DNA of 64,000 nucleotides from Natronoglomus mannanivorans (GCA_025517485.1 JAOPKB010000009.1:1-64000); one strand, 5' to 3'; numbered from the stretch's first letter, positions 17,201-25,679 are shown. The notes: a model not told the origin generated them from the letters alone. Program-made: numbers and translations.

Positions 17201-17416
17201 ATGAAAATTACTCAACAGAGCTTCGTTCCAGAGATCAGCTTCCTGGCACTCGGTATGGCGATCGCCGATGAGTATAGATTATCGCCAAGTGATGCTGTCC
17301 GACAGCTCGAATTATTCGGATCACAGAAATCGATATCCAGCGACTGGCAGTCGATAGCCAACCAAAATCACTACTATCAACTGGCAACACGATTTTTCAA
17401 AATTCAGTTCCAATGA
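17201..17416 (+). CDS. Small hypothetical protein (71 aa)
   Basis: Possible gene starting MKITQQSFVPEISFLALG with a following ADEYRLSPSDAVRQLELFG helix. The upstream stretch at 17050-17150 carries DAYRELDDGLWECLRC, a fragment of a tiny zinc-ribbon protein, so this area holds gene debris and the frame may be a remnant too. No family recognised. Confidence 0.3.
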   Translation: MKITQQSFVPEISFLALGMAIADEYRLSPSDAVRQLELFGSQKSISSDWQSIANQNHYYQLATRFFKIQFQ

Positions 17417-17476
17417 GAAGCAATCCAATTCATTTGCTGAAACTCTGTCTATTAGTAGATTTTTGATGCTAACTGA

Positions 17477-17773
17477 CCAAACGGATACAGTAAATTCTCA
17501 GAGAACTCGATTGAACCCTGCACGACAGAGTGGGAGCGCGATTCAGAGGATACACCGGTGTTTGCGGTCGTCTCGGCAGTTACAGAGGCAAGCGGAGCCG
17601 ATCCCCTCAAGCTCCCGCCGCTCGGTAGAGCAATCAATCCTGATGCGCTAAACGAACTATTCACGGGGCGATCTGAATCTACCGTCGCAAAGCTCACGTT
17701 CCAGTGTGCAGGCTACGATGTCACAGTTCGTGGAAACGGTGAGGTGCAAGCTCGCACCACACAGGACAACTAA
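17477..17773 (+). pseudogene. HalOD1-domain protein without a clear start
   Basis: The frame reads TEWERDSEDTPVFAVVSAV, LKLPPLGRAINPDALNELF and KLTFQCAGYDVTVRGNGEV, a complete HalOD1 domain with its PLxxxINPDAL signature and final F-x-C-x-G-Y-x-V-x-V strands. In-frame upstream sequence runs back to a stop at 17474 without ATG, GTG or TTG before the GTG at 17558, which lies inside the domain. An ATG at 17466 in another frame suggests a small frameshift near 17477-17490. It may be inactive, or translated from the internal GTG. Confidence 0.5.
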
Positions 17774-17862
17774 TCAGCCTTTCCACGGATATCTTCGCAC
17801 TATGATTCTCCCTACAACAAGTCACAGTCATCGTTCTCGAGCAGAGGCACATTCAGGTGAAG

Positions 17863-18012
17863 GTTACCCCACAGGGCTGTGTTTTCCAAATTGGTCTTTT
17901 CAGCCAGCAATGAGACAATCACGAGGGAGCAATCGTCTGCACCGTAGTTTCAGCCTCATTCGGGATAAACGCTGTCTCATTACGATTGAAAAGGCCAAAA
18001 TTGTGGGGTAAC
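17863..18012. promoter_or_regulatory. Widely spaced GTTACCCCAC inverted repeat, site C
   Basis: GTTACCCCAC at 17863-17872 faces GTGGGGTAAC at 18003-18012, i.e. the same arms as sites A and B but 130 nt apart. The interval contains a GGGATAAAC word similar to the flank of the leader hairpin motif. It lies between the HalOD1 remnant and repeat A copy 2. Confidence 0.45.
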
Positions 18013-18054
18013 GATCAGACAGACTTGAGATCAGGGACGAATCAGAAGTAATCG

Positions 18055-18156
18055 GTGCGAAAGCCCGACTGCGAACGGCTCGTGGCCGTGAGCAGTCCGG
18101 AACGTGGAGGTGGCGGGAGGCGGAGGTGACCCAACACACCAGCAAAAAAAGGAGGC
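18055..18156. repeat. Repeat A, copy 2
   Basis: Begins with GCGAAAGCCCGACTGCG and aligns with copy 1 through the ACGGCTCGTGGCCGTGAGCA hairpin and the GTCCGGAACGTGGAGGTGG block. Seven A residues (T on the minus strand) follow between the repeat and the stop codon at 18166, as expected of a terminator for the minus-strand gene. Confidence 0.65.
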
Positions 18157-18165
18157 TATGACCGG

Positions 18166-19047
18166 CTACGCCCACCACCGACCGCGATCGGGGAAGACGA
18201 CCTCCGACCAGCCTGTGAGTGCAATCGAGCACCGACCCTGATACCAGTTCTTCGCGACCGCTCTGAATCTTACCCGCTCACCTTCGCGGACCATCGGCTG
18301 CCGGCTCGCCTTCCAACTCGTGAACTTCGTCATCCCCGTCCCGTCTTCGATCAGCCCGACCTGTTGCATGCTCCGGCACGACGGTTCCCAGAGTTCCACA
18401 ATTTCGCCCTCGACGCTCACCTCGCCACGATCGATCTCCTCGAGGCACCCGATCGGTACGATCGTCCCCGCTTCGTGGTGCAACTCGTCTTTCGTCGCCA
18501 TCACCGCCTCGAAGATTTCCGTCCCCTCGAGGACACGCGTCGCGATCCGTCTCGCGATGACCGCTCTAGTGTAGCCACCGACCGTCTCGGCTGCCAACCG
18601 CCCCGCCTGCTCGTTGACCTGCCCGAGCTCCGCCGGCGACAGCTGCTCTCGAGGATCCTGCCGATCCAGCTCAAACTCTGAATCCACGCTCGCCGCCCGC
18701 TTCTGGAACTCTCTATGGCGCTCCTGGACGGCTTCCTCTGCGACCCGTCGCGATCGCCGTTCGCGACCAGCCTGCCGTCCGAACGCCGCTCTCGCACTGA
18801 TCGCCTCGAGTTCTTCCTCTCGAGCCCGAATTCGCTCTTCTTGCTCGAGGGTCTTTCCGTAGATCCGATCCGACCGTTCTTCGATCCGTGCGTCTGGATG
18901 ATTCGCGTCCACCTTCGCCTGAATCTCCATCTCGACCGTCGCCCGGAACTCCGGACTCTCGTCGACGTCGTCCGCTCGAGTCTCCTCGTTCTCGTACGCT
19001 TGTTCATCGACCGAAACCACCTTACTGACTGAGTTGCTACTAGACAT
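18166..19047 (-). CDS. OB-fold (RPA-like) DNA-binding protein
   Basis: A 293-residue protein. Residues ~50-150 are a long charged, probably coiled-coil region (EQEERIRAREEELEAISARA). The C-terminal ~90 residues form an OB fold: VSVEGEIVELWEPSC, QQVGLIEDGTGMTKFTSW, GERVRFRAVAKNWYQGRC, the layout of haloarchaeal RPA-type single-strand DNA-binding proteins. The ATG at 19047 is 22 nt after the stop of a short upstream frame. It is the cargo gene of repeat module 2, with repeat A past its stop and the B/C structured leader upstream. A role in plasmid replication or ssDNA protection is inferred. Confidence 0.8.
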   Translation of the reverse strand: MSSSNSVSKVVSVDEQAYENEETRADDVDESPEFRATVEMEIQAKVDANHPDARIEERSDRIYGKTLEQEERIRAREEELEAISARAAFGRQAGRERRSRRVAEEAVQERHREFQKRAASVDSEFELDRQDPREQLSPAELGQVNEQAGRLAAETVGGYTRAVIARRIATRVLEGTEIFEAVMATKDELHHEAGTIVPIGCLEEIDRGEVSVEGEIVELWEPSCRSMQQVGLIEDGTGMTKFTSWKASRQPMVREGERVRFRAVAKNWYQGRCSIALTGWSEVVFPDRGRWWA

Positions 19048-19069
19048 TGCGATCTTAATCCGAAGGCGC

Positions 19070-19138
19070 TCACTCGGCGTCTTCTTCCGACACCACGACT
19101 CTCCAGCCGTGGCTGTCCACCTCGACCAACTCTTCCAT
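19070..19138 (-). CDS. Short leader ORF (22 aa) before the OB-fold gene
   Basis: A 22-codon frame starting MEELVEVDSHGW and ending in SEEDAE lies between the long hairpin at 19143-19195 and the OB-fold gene. Its amino-acid composition is acidic and haloarchaeal, unlike the frames inside the repeat. It could be a leader peptide or the tail of a degraded gene. Confidence 0.35.
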   Translation of the reverse strand: MEELVEVDSHGWRVVVSEEDAE

Positions 19139-19142
19139 CTGT

Positions 19143-19471
19143 GCGCTCTCGCTCGCGCCTTCGCTCGCGTCCCCTGTGGGCGCGAGCGAGAGCGCCCTCA
19201 GGAGATGGGACAACCAGAACCGCGCCGCCGACACGCCCGGAGCGAACGTCCAGCGGGATAAGCCCGCTCGTGTCCGGCCCGGACAGCGGGATCGTGTCCA
19301 GCGCCACCGAGCGCTGGAACGCGAAAGCCCGCGAGGGGCGCAACCGACGGGCTTACCCGCTGGCGCCGAAACCAGATGCCCGGAACGGGCGCTCGCGGTG
19401 CGGAGAGCGCCCGCATGCCCGGAATGGTCGGTCGCAAGTGATGCGGAAGGCGGCAGCGGCGAGCGGGACGG
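19143..19471 (-). ncRNA. Structured leader B, copy 2 (hairpin plus ~230-nt conserved core)
   Basis: A perfect 17-bp hairpin (19143-19159 with 19179-19195) directly precedes the short ORF, and a core at 19238-19471 is nearly identical to 34388-34620. The core contains stems CCAGCGC/GCGCTGG, CGGGCGCTC/GAGCGCCCG and AGCGGG/CCCGCT. The last changes to AGCGGA/TCCGCT in the other copy, so pairing is kept. All reading frames are arginine/serine/proline-rich and look non-coding. Strand is given as that of the gene behind it; transcription in the other direction is not excluded. Confidence 0.55.
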
Positions 19472-19710
19472 GCTGTCGACGAAAACAGTCAACCATCTGT
19501 AACGGCTCACCAATCACTCAACAGGGTGGGATCGAAAGGGGCTGGCGCACTCGAGGAACCCCGACGACGTAAGCACCGCAGCTTGTGAGGAGCGTGGTTC
19601 GAAAGACGCTTTGCGTCTTTCGTCATCACGAGAGAGCTCTGCTCTCTCGAACGACAGCGAGGCGCGGGACTCGAGCGCGCCAGGGGCTTTCAACTGTTGG
19701 TCACCGTCAG
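19453..19710. repeat. Repeat C, copy a (expanded)
   Basis: Shares GGCGAGCGGGACGGGC, TCACTCAACAGGGTGGGATC, GAGGAACCCCGACGACGTAA and GGGGCTTTCAACTGTTGGTC with copy b at 25853-26046. Relative to that copy it has an insertion of ~65 nt at about 19600-19660 made of two perfect hairpins (GAAAGACGC/GCGTCTTTC and GAGAGAGC/GCTCTCTC). It continues directly from core B. Confidence 0.65.
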
Positions 19711-19877
19711 TATTGCTGGGTACCCTATTCGCTATGATAGTTTCTGAGATTGTGCTCACAGTATAGTATCGAAATCCGCACCCTTCTTTGTAAGCAGATA
19801 CAAACAGAATTCAGTGCTTAGTACAGTTCGCACATCTACTTCTCGGCTGTTTCGTGCCCAATTATGTCTAACTCATA

Positions 19878-20050
19878 GGATTTCAACAGAGCCAGATAGA
19901 CAGGATCCGGACCAGGAGCGGATCAATGAGCTTGAGCAGCGCGTGTCCGAGCTGGAAGCAGAACAGGAGTCGGATGACGGTACTGGCCGATCAGACTTTG
20001 ATGACCGGTAGCCGAACTGCGGTACACGGTGGAACGGCTCTATTGAAACC
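19878..20050. mobile_element. Two facing IS-end remnants enclosing a gene fragment
   Basis: GGATTTCAACAGAGCC at 19878-19893 equals the right terminus of the IS5-type element at 44245, and GGCTCTATTGAAACC at 20036-20050 equals a left terminus. Between them lies a 142-bp scrap that still reads DQERINELEQRVSELEAEQE, a coiled-coil protein tail ending at 20011. This is what remains after two insertions flanked the same gene. Confidence 0.5.
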
Positions 20051-20275
20051 TCATTCTTCAGATGTGTTTCTGCGTGAAACACGCGCTCACTACAGTTTCT
20101 TAGTTACCGCGAGAGCAGTACTGTTTGAACCACACTGGACGAGGATCTCGACGCCGAATCAGTCCACAGACAGACATTGCTCTGGTAACCATTCTTCGTA
20201 CCGTACTCGGTTGATTTATGCAAACCACCTAGAGATGTCCGCACTCAGACATATATCGGGAGATTCGAGACGCAG

Positions 20276-21169
20276 TCAGGCAGCCGGTGGGGAACGATCT
20301 TCCCCAGTCTCACGGTCCATGGGATCACTGGAACAGAGATCGCGGCCGTGGATTGCCACCAGTCCAAGTGCGAGCACCCAGATGACCGCTGCCAGGAGCC
20401 AGCTCATAGCGCCGGTCTGGACCGGCTGGAACGGAATCAGCACCGTCGCACTGTTGTAGCTAGCGTGAAGAATCATCGCCAGCAATACGCTGCATCCGGT
20501 GCCACGGTAGAGCCACGTAAACACTATCGACAGCGCCAACAGGCTGGTCGCGTAGGGAACGAACGGTTGGTTGAATTGGCTTGATCCTTCCATCACGAAC
20601 AACGGAAGGTGCCAAAGTGCCCACACAGCACCGATGATGAGGCTCGCAGTCACTGCGTTGAATCGGTCGAGCAGTCGCGGCAGTGCGAATCCGCGCCATC
20701 CAAGTTCCTCTTGCCCGCCACCCAGTAGGAACACGAACACCATATTGAGAACGAAGATAAGCGGAAGCACGTATATCGGAATCTGCTGGAGAGCTTCCGC
20801 CTGCTCGACTGGATTGCCGAGTGCGGAGTAGACGCCGATCGAGGCCGCAAAAATGACAACAGGAACCACGAATGCAGCGAGATACCAGCTGTAATGGACA
20901 CGCCAGCGTCGCAGCTGTCCTGCCCAAACTCGTAGCGAATCTCCGACCAGCCACGTCACGAGCGCCGCCGCGACCAGTGGACCGAAACCGCCGATGACGA
21001 TGACTGCAAGCGTGAACGAACCGAACTCGACGAACCCCAGGGCTCCAGGGAGCCAAACCGCCCACGAGAGTGCCAACGTCAGGGCGAAGAAGGTCAGGGC
21101 CTCCCGGCCGGCGACGAACGCGCCGACCGATCCGAATCGGTGCCCTCGAGAAGATGTGGTAGGATCCAT
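20276..21169 (-). CDS. CPBP-family intramembrane metalloprotease (CAAX/Abi type)
   Basis: A 297-residue membrane protein with about eight transmembrane helices. The CPBP motifs are present: QEELGWRGFALP (motif 1, EE-xxx-R), ALWHLPLFV (motif 2 His) and LHASYN (motif 3). Family members are related to type II CAAX prenyl proteases; several process peptides or give self-immunity to bacteriocins, and the haloarchaeal ones are uncharacterised. I start at the ATG at 21169, ten bases after the preceding small membrane-protein gene, with which it probably forms an operon. Confidence 0.85.
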   Translation of the reverse strand: MDPTTSSRGHRFGSVGAFVAGREALTFFALTLALSWAVWLPGALGFVEFGSFTLAVIVIGGFGPLVAAALVTWLVGDSLRVWAGQLRRWRVHYSWYLAAFVVPVVIFAASIGVYSALGNPVEQAEALQQIPIYVLPLIFVLNMVFVFLLGGGQEELGWRGFALPRLLDRFNAVTASLIIGAVWALWHLPLFVMEGSSQFNQPFVPYATSLLALSIVFTWLYRGTGCSVLLAMILHASYNSATVLIPFQPVQTGAMSWLLAAVIWVLALGLVAIHGRDLCSSDPMDRETGEDRSPPAA

Positions 21170-21179
21170 ACTGAGAGTT

Positions 21180-21350
21180 TTACGTTCGACTCCACGCTGC
21201 GCCGAGGGCGATTCCCATCGCCATGCCGATAGCGATCCACAGCGCCAGATCATCCATTGCGACGCCGAGTGCGACTCCAACCCCGGCACCAACTGCAATC
21301 CCCAGACCCATCTTGTTCTGGGTATCGCTTTCTTCTTCCCCTGATAACAT
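21180..21350 (-). CDS. Small glycine-rich membrane protein (56 aa)
   Basis: Starts MLSGEEESDTQNKMG and has two hydrophobic stretches rich in small residues (GLGIAVGAGVGVALGVA and LWIAIGMAMGIALGAA), a glycine-zipper-like hairpin. Its stop is 10 nt before the CPBP protease start, so the two are likely co-transcribed; it could be a partner or substrate of that protease (inference). Confidence 0.65.
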   Translation of the reverse strand: MLSGEEESDTQNKMGLGIAVGAGVGVALGVAMDDLALWIAIGMAMGIALGAAWSRT

Positions 21351-21430
21351 GTTCTTCAACTTCGTATCTTCTCGTGATAAGCGTATCCTCTGTACTTACC
21401 GCAGGAGTTGCTGAACCTATCACCTTCTGA

Positions 21431-21446
21431 GGATTCCAACAGAGCT
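21431..21446. mobile_element. Solo IS right-end remnant
   Basis: GGATTCCAACAGAGCT matches the GGATTTCAACAGAGCC terminus with two differences. No transposase is attached; the nearest is the decayed fragment at 21856. Confidence 0.4.
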
Positions 21447-21615
21447 GTTTAACCTTATTTGTCCTTGTTGAAATCCTTCTTTTGTGACATTTGGTGGAGG
21501 TGTTCTCATAGCCACTCAATACCAAAGCATCAGACACCAATCTCGATAGGTGAAGAGGGATTCAGATGAGTCCACTCACAGGAAGAGATATGCTGCTTGT
21601 TTTCCATTCAGAGGC

Positions 21616-21816
21616 ATGGTCAAATTTACCGAAGGATTAGGCAACAATGAATTACTAGCCTATTGCGTGGCCTTCGGTATTGTTATTGGAATGATCCTCG
21701 GGGTTTTCATCGGATCAATCTACAGTGATGGGTTTATCATGGCGATGGGACCGGCTATAGGCATCTTTATCGGCTTGGCAGCTTGGTTTATACTGCCCGA
21801 TCAATCCGATTATTAA
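21616..21816 (+). CDS. Small membrane protein (66 aa)
   Basis: Starts MVKFTEGLGNNELLAYCVAF and has two transmembrane helices with glycine spacing (CVAFGIVIGMILGVFIGSIY and GPAIGIFIGLAAWFIL). I use the ATG at 21616 rather than the GTG at 21550 because the hydrophobic domain follows it directly. It resembles the small membrane protein at 21180 in overall design but lies on the other strand. Function unknown. Confidence 0.5.
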   Translation: MVKFTEGLGNNELLAYCVAFGIVIGMILGVFIGSIYSDGFIMAMGPAIGIFIGLAAWFILPDQSDY

Positions 21817-21855
21817 TCCTCCATATGGGAGTATATTATCATTCTGTACTGATCA

Positions 21856-22155
21856 TTAGATGGCTCGGTCGAGATTGTGGACGATACACGCAAGGTCGAG
21901 TTCACGAAACTGCTTCCACCAGCGTCGTGAGCGAACGAATGCACCGTATTTCCGCTTGAGTCGAGAGTTGACCGTTTCACTCTGGCTCCGTTGGATGTAG
22001 AGTTCAGTATCCAACCGAGCGTTCCAAGCTTTCTGCAGTGACGAGAACTCACGATGTTTGATCAGCGGCCGAATCCCGTTCTCGCGGGCTATCGCCCGAA
22101 TCTGCTGATCGTCATATCCCTAGTCTCCAAGAAGAACATCGATTAAGAACTCTGA
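21856..22155 (-). pseudogene. Fragment of an IS5-type transposase
   Basis: In frame it reads LLGD-stop-GYDDQ, then GIRPLIKHREF, QSETVNSRLKRKYGAFVRSR and RWWKQFRELDLACIVHNLD, which is homologous to the C-terminal third of the intact transposase at 43372-44193. A TAG replaces the lysine codon of LLGDKGYDD, and the N-terminal two thirds are missing, so it is dead. The E of the DDE triad (QSE) is still present. Confidence 0.75.
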
Positions 22156-22228
22156 GAGGCGGGCTATTCTGGATTTGAGTTTGATAGTGGAGAGACACCT
22201 GTACCGGGTGTGTCGAGAGAGTAGGGAG

Positions 22229-22471
22229 ATGGTGAGACTGCGCGTGAGGCGGGCTGAAACGCGAGAATCAACCGTTTTTGATGCGGGTTCTTGGCTCCTT
22301 TTAGGCGATGATGGTGCCGTAGACGCTGACCCAAAGTATGCCCCGGAACCCATTCGTCAGATGATCGACCGACTTGTCGTCTCGGAACTACTCCCGGACG
22401 CTGACGCCCCGTCTAAACGGTCCCAAGCGGAATCCGCATCGAATGGGTGGGTTTATCTCGTTTCCCTTTAA
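22229..22471 (+). CDS. Possible small hypothetical protein (80 aa)
   Basis: The frame reads MVRLRVRRAETRESTVFDAG, LLLGDDGAVDADPKYAPEPI and QMIDRLVVSELLPDADAP. The second half has a believable acidic haloarchaeal composition; the first is arginine-rich and abuts the IS fragment, so the true N-terminus may have been lost. It ends 17 nt before the ABC transporter gene and may be in the same transcript. No family recognised. Confidence 0.35.
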   Translation: MVRLRVRRAETRESTVFDAGSWLLLGDDGAVDADPKYAPEPIRQMIDRLVVSELLPDADAPSKRSQAESASNGWVYLVSL

Positions 22472-22488
22472 TAAATTAGAGAATATTT

Positions 22489-23445
22489 ATGCCAGCGATA
22501 CGAACGGACGACCTCACACGACGGTTCGGTGACATCGTCGCCGTCGACGGACTCGACCTTGAGGTACGCAAGGGCGAGGTCTACGGCTTCCTCGGGCCCA
22601 ACGGCGCGGGGAAATCAACGACGATCAACATGCTGCTTGGCTTCACGCCGCCAACGGCGGGGTCGGGGACCATCCTCGGCCACGACATCGTCGAGGAATC
22701 CCTCGAGATTCGCCAACGGATTGGGATCCTCCCGGAGGATTTCGGCGTTTACAGTCGCCTGACGGCCCGCAAACACGTCGAGTTCGCGATCGACGCGAAG
22801 AATGCAGACGATGACCCCGACGACCTGATCAAACGGGTCAGCCTCACGGACGCCGCCAATCGGAAAGCTGGCGGTTTCTCGACGGGGATGAAACAGCGCC
22901 TCGCCCTCGCGATGGCGCTCGTGGGCGAACCTGACCTCCTCATCCTCGACGAACCATCGAGCGGACTCGACCCTAACGGGGCCAGGGAGATGCGAGCGAT
23001 CATCCGCGAGGAGAACGACCGTGGCGCGACTGTCTTCTTCTCCTCGCACATCATGGAGCAGGTCGAAGCCATCTGTGACCGCGTCGGCATCATGCGGAGC
23101 GGAGAAATCGTCGCTGAGGACACCATCGACGCGCTGAAAGCCGGATTCGACGCCGACGCCAGGCTTGTCCTCACGGTTGACGCCGTCCCCGAAGGAATGT
23201 CGGCTGAACTTGAAGGACTCGACGGTGTCGGTGACGTCATTGTCGACGGGCTTGACGTCATCGCCGTCCTCGCCGATTCGGGACGAAAAGCCGCAGTAAT
23301 CAACGCTGTCGAGGCTGCTGGCGCGACCGTAGAAGACATTCGTTCGGATGAGCCCTCGCTCGAGGACCTCTTCGCCGCACTGACCAACGACGACGCACCG
23401 TTTGGCGAAACAGCCGAACGTAACTCGGAGATGATCGACACATGA
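22489..23445 (+). CDS. ABC transporter ATP-binding protein
   Basis: A 318-residue ATPase with Walker A GPNGAGKST (residues ~38-46), Q-loop region, signature FSTGMKQRL, Walker B LLILDEPSSGLDP and the switch histidine in FFSSHIMEQVE. The C-terminal ~90 residues form the extra domain typical of ABC-2 exporters such as the Nod/drug-resistance group. The stop overlaps the permease start (ATGA at 23442), so the two subunits are coupled. Export substrate unknown. Confidence 0.92.
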   Translation: MPAIRTDDLTRRFGDIVAVDGLDLEVRKGEVYGFLGPNGAGKSTTINMLLGFTPPTAGSGTILGHDIVEESLEIRQRIGILPEDFGVYSRLTARKHVEFAIDAKNADDDPDDLIKRVSLTDAANRKAGGFSTGMKQRLALAMALVGEPDLLILDEPSSGLDPNGAREMRAIIREENDRGATVFFSSHIMEQVEAICDRVGIMRSGEIVAEDTIDALKAGFDADARLVLTVDAVPEGMSAELEGLDGVGDVIVDGLDVIAVLADSGRKAAVINAVEAAGATVEDIRSDEPSLEDLFAALTNDDAPFGETAERNSEMIDT

Positions 23446-24296
23446 GGTGGGCACACGTCGCGCGTAAAGACTTCGCGGACGCGAGCCGTGCGAAGATGCT
23501 CTGGGTACTGACCGCCCTGATGATCGTGGCGGTCGTCGGGATCTCCGCGATCCCAAAGTTACTCTATATTCCCGGTGAAGGCGGTCCGGCGCCCGACTTC
23601 GAGGTCGCGATAAGCTACCTGTTCACGACGATGACGGTGATGGTCTCGATCATTGGTTTGGTCGTCGGGTACCAAGCCATCGTCAAAGAGCGTGAGACGG
23701 GAAGCATCCGATTCCTTCTCGGGCTGCCGTTTACCCGTCTCGACGTGCTCCTTGGGAAGGCGGTCGGTCGCGCGGCAGTCGTCGCCGTCCCCACCGTGGT
23801 CGGCTTCGCGATCGGCGGAGCCGTCATCTTCGTCCTCTACGATGGGTTCGTCCTCACCACCTACCTCGGACTGCTCGCCTTCTCGATCCTGATGGGACTG
23901 GTCTACGTCACCCTCGCTGTCGGCGTTTCCGCGAGCGTCTCCACGCGAGCGAAGGCAGTCACTGGAGTTCTTGGAATCTACGTGCTTTTTGACTTGCTCT
24001 GGTGGGCCGTTCCGATGGCGATCTACTGGCTACTCGAGCGTGAACTTCCCGGCACTCACGACCTCCCTACCTGGTACGTCTTCGTCGAACGTCTCGGCGT
24101 CTGGAACCCACTCGAGGTGATTTCGGGGACGATGGTCGACATCGCTGGGGTCGAGACCATTTCGACAGCCGATCGGATCGCCGGGGAGGTACCGTTTTAC
24201 CTCGAGACGTGGTTCGCCTGGGTATTCATCGCCGCCTGGATCGTCGTCCCACTCGCGATCGGCTACTACCGATTCAAGCGGGCAGTGATCAGCTGA
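23442..24296 (+). CDS. ABC-2 type transporter permease
   Basis: A 284-residue membrane protein with six predicted helices; the cytoplasmic loop IVKERETGSIRFLLGLPFTR is characteristic of the ABC-2/NosY permease family (the 'E-TG-xx-LL' motif). It begins MRWAHVARKDFADASRAKM, the usual amphipathic N-terminal helix. It is coupled to the ATPase gene. It probably exports a small molecule or lipid; no substrate gene nearby. Confidence 0.9.
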   Translation: MRWAHVARKDFADASRAKMLWVLTALMIVAVVGISAIPKLLYIPGEGGPAPDFEVAISYLFTTMTVMVSIIGLVVGYQAIVKERETGSIRFLLGLPFTRLDVLLGKAVGRAAVVAVPTVVGFAIGGAVIFVLYDGFVLTTYLGLLAFSILMGLVYVTLAVGVSASVSTRAKAVTGVLGIYVLFDLLWWAVPMAIYWLLERELPGTHDLPTWYVFVERLGVWNPLEVISGTMVDIAGVETISTADRIAGEVPFYLETWFAWVFIAAWIVVPLAIGYYRFKRAVIS

Positions 24297-24589
24297 ACGG
24301 ACATTTGGGCGATCCCACTCGACTATGCCGACGCGACTGAGCGCACTCGATTCGCTTTATTCACACGCGTTCGTGCGGTACTTCACGGTTCGCCTCGATC
24401 GAGCACCCACGTAAACCGCTTCTCCGTCCCGATCGAGCGCGAGGGCTCGCTTCCAGCGAGGTTTGTTGACGATTTCCGGATTCTGGACGTCCTGATCGGT
24501 TAGAAATACGTGTTGACTGCAGAGAACGTTTCGTCGCCTGCAACCAGAACGGGAACAATCTTATCACCATCAATCAACTGAAGACGAAT

Positions 24590-25675
24590 ATGAATGGCCG
24601 GGAGCCAGAGGCTCTTATTCCAGCTGCCGTGGACACACTCCCGATCAACTTTGCAATCCTCGATAACGAAGGGACAATCCTGTATACAAATCGCGCATGG
24701 CAGAAGTTCGGCGAAGCGAATGACATCGAACTTCGACCAGATACAATCGGAACCAACTATCTGACGATAACCAGACAAGCGGAGACGGAGACGGCACAAA
24801 CGGCTGCCGCCGGATTATCCGAGATTCTAACGGGCGAACGAGAACTCTTCGAGTTTGAATATCCATGCCACTCTCCCGACACACGGCGGTGGTTTCTCAT
24901 GCGGGCAGCATCGTTCACTAACAGAGACCAGAGATACGTCGCTGTTGCCCATTTCGACATCACTGATCGGTACATGTATCAGCGTCAGTTAGAAGAGTCC
25001 AACGAGCGCCTCCAGCAGTTCGCCTACATTGCCTCCCACGACCTGCAAGAGCCGTTACGGATGGTCACGAGCTATCTACAACTGCTCGAGCATCGATATA
25101 GCGATGACCTCGACGAAGACGCCAAAGAGTTCATCGAGTTCGCAGTTGACGGTGCCGAACGGATGGAGGCAATGATCGAGGGACTACTTACGTATTCCAG
25201 AGTCGAAACACAAGGACAGTCCTTCGATTCGGTCGATCTCGAGGCAGTGTTGGACGATGTGTTGACAGATCTCGGTCTCCGGATCGACGAAACCGATGCC
25301 GAAATCACTGCTGAATCGCTCCCAATTGTCAGCGGTGACGCCAGCCAACTCCACCAACTCTTCCAGAACCTGCTGGAAAACGCGCTCCAGTACAGCGGCG
25401 AGCAGAAACCTCGAGTGTCAATCTCTGCAACGCGTGACGAGGACGAGTGGATGATTTCGGTCAGTGATACGGGGATCGGTATCGATCAAGAAGATGCAGA
25501 CCGGATTTTCGAGGTGTTCCAGCGACTCCACAGCCACGAGGAGTACAAAGGGACAGGGATCGGCCTCGCACTCTGCCAACGAATTGTCAAACGCCATGGG
25601 GGCAAAATTTGGGTAGACTCCGAACCCGAAGAAGGATCGACGTTTTCGTTTACGCTTCCGGCACCTAATACGTGA
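24590..25675 (+). CDS. PAS-domain sensor histidine kinase
   Basis: A 361-residue soluble kinase. A PAS domain covers residues ~10-125 (INFAILDNEGTILYTNRAW ... AHFDITDRYMYQ). The HisKA domain with phospho-acceptor YIASHDLQEPLRM follows at ~145-215, and a HATPase domain has N-box NLLENALQYSG, G1 DTGIGI and G2 GTGIGLALCQRIV. No transmembrane part, so it senses a cytoplasmic cue. No response regulator adjoins it, which is normal for haloarchaeal orphan kinases. Its kinase core closely resembles that of the large kinase at 49905-53072. Confidence 0.92.
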   Translation: MNGREPEALIPAAVDTLPINFAILDNEGTILYTNRAWQKFGEANDIELRPDTIGTNYLTITRQAETETAQTAAAGLSEILTGERELFEFEYPCHSPDTRRWFLMRAASFTNRDQRYVAVAHFDITDRYMYQRQLEESNERLQQFAYIASHDLQEPLRMVTSYLQLLEHRYSDDLDEDAKEFIEFAVDGAERMEAMIEGLLTYSRVETQGQSFDSVDLEAVLDDVLTDLGLRIDETDAEITAESLPIVSGDASQLHQLFQNLLENALQYSGEQKPRVSISATRDEDEWMISVSDTGIGIDQEDADRIFEVFQRLHSHEEYKGTGIGLALCQRIVKRHGGKIWVDSEPEEGSTFSFTLPAPNT

Positions 25676-25679
25676 GCGC

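Noticed and set aside
19453..19710. Possible CRISPR repeat (GGGTGGGATCGAAAG resembles the 3' half of haloarchaeal CRISPR repeats)
   Set aside because: It occurs singly in each copy of repeat C, without regularly spaced units, spacers or cas genes.
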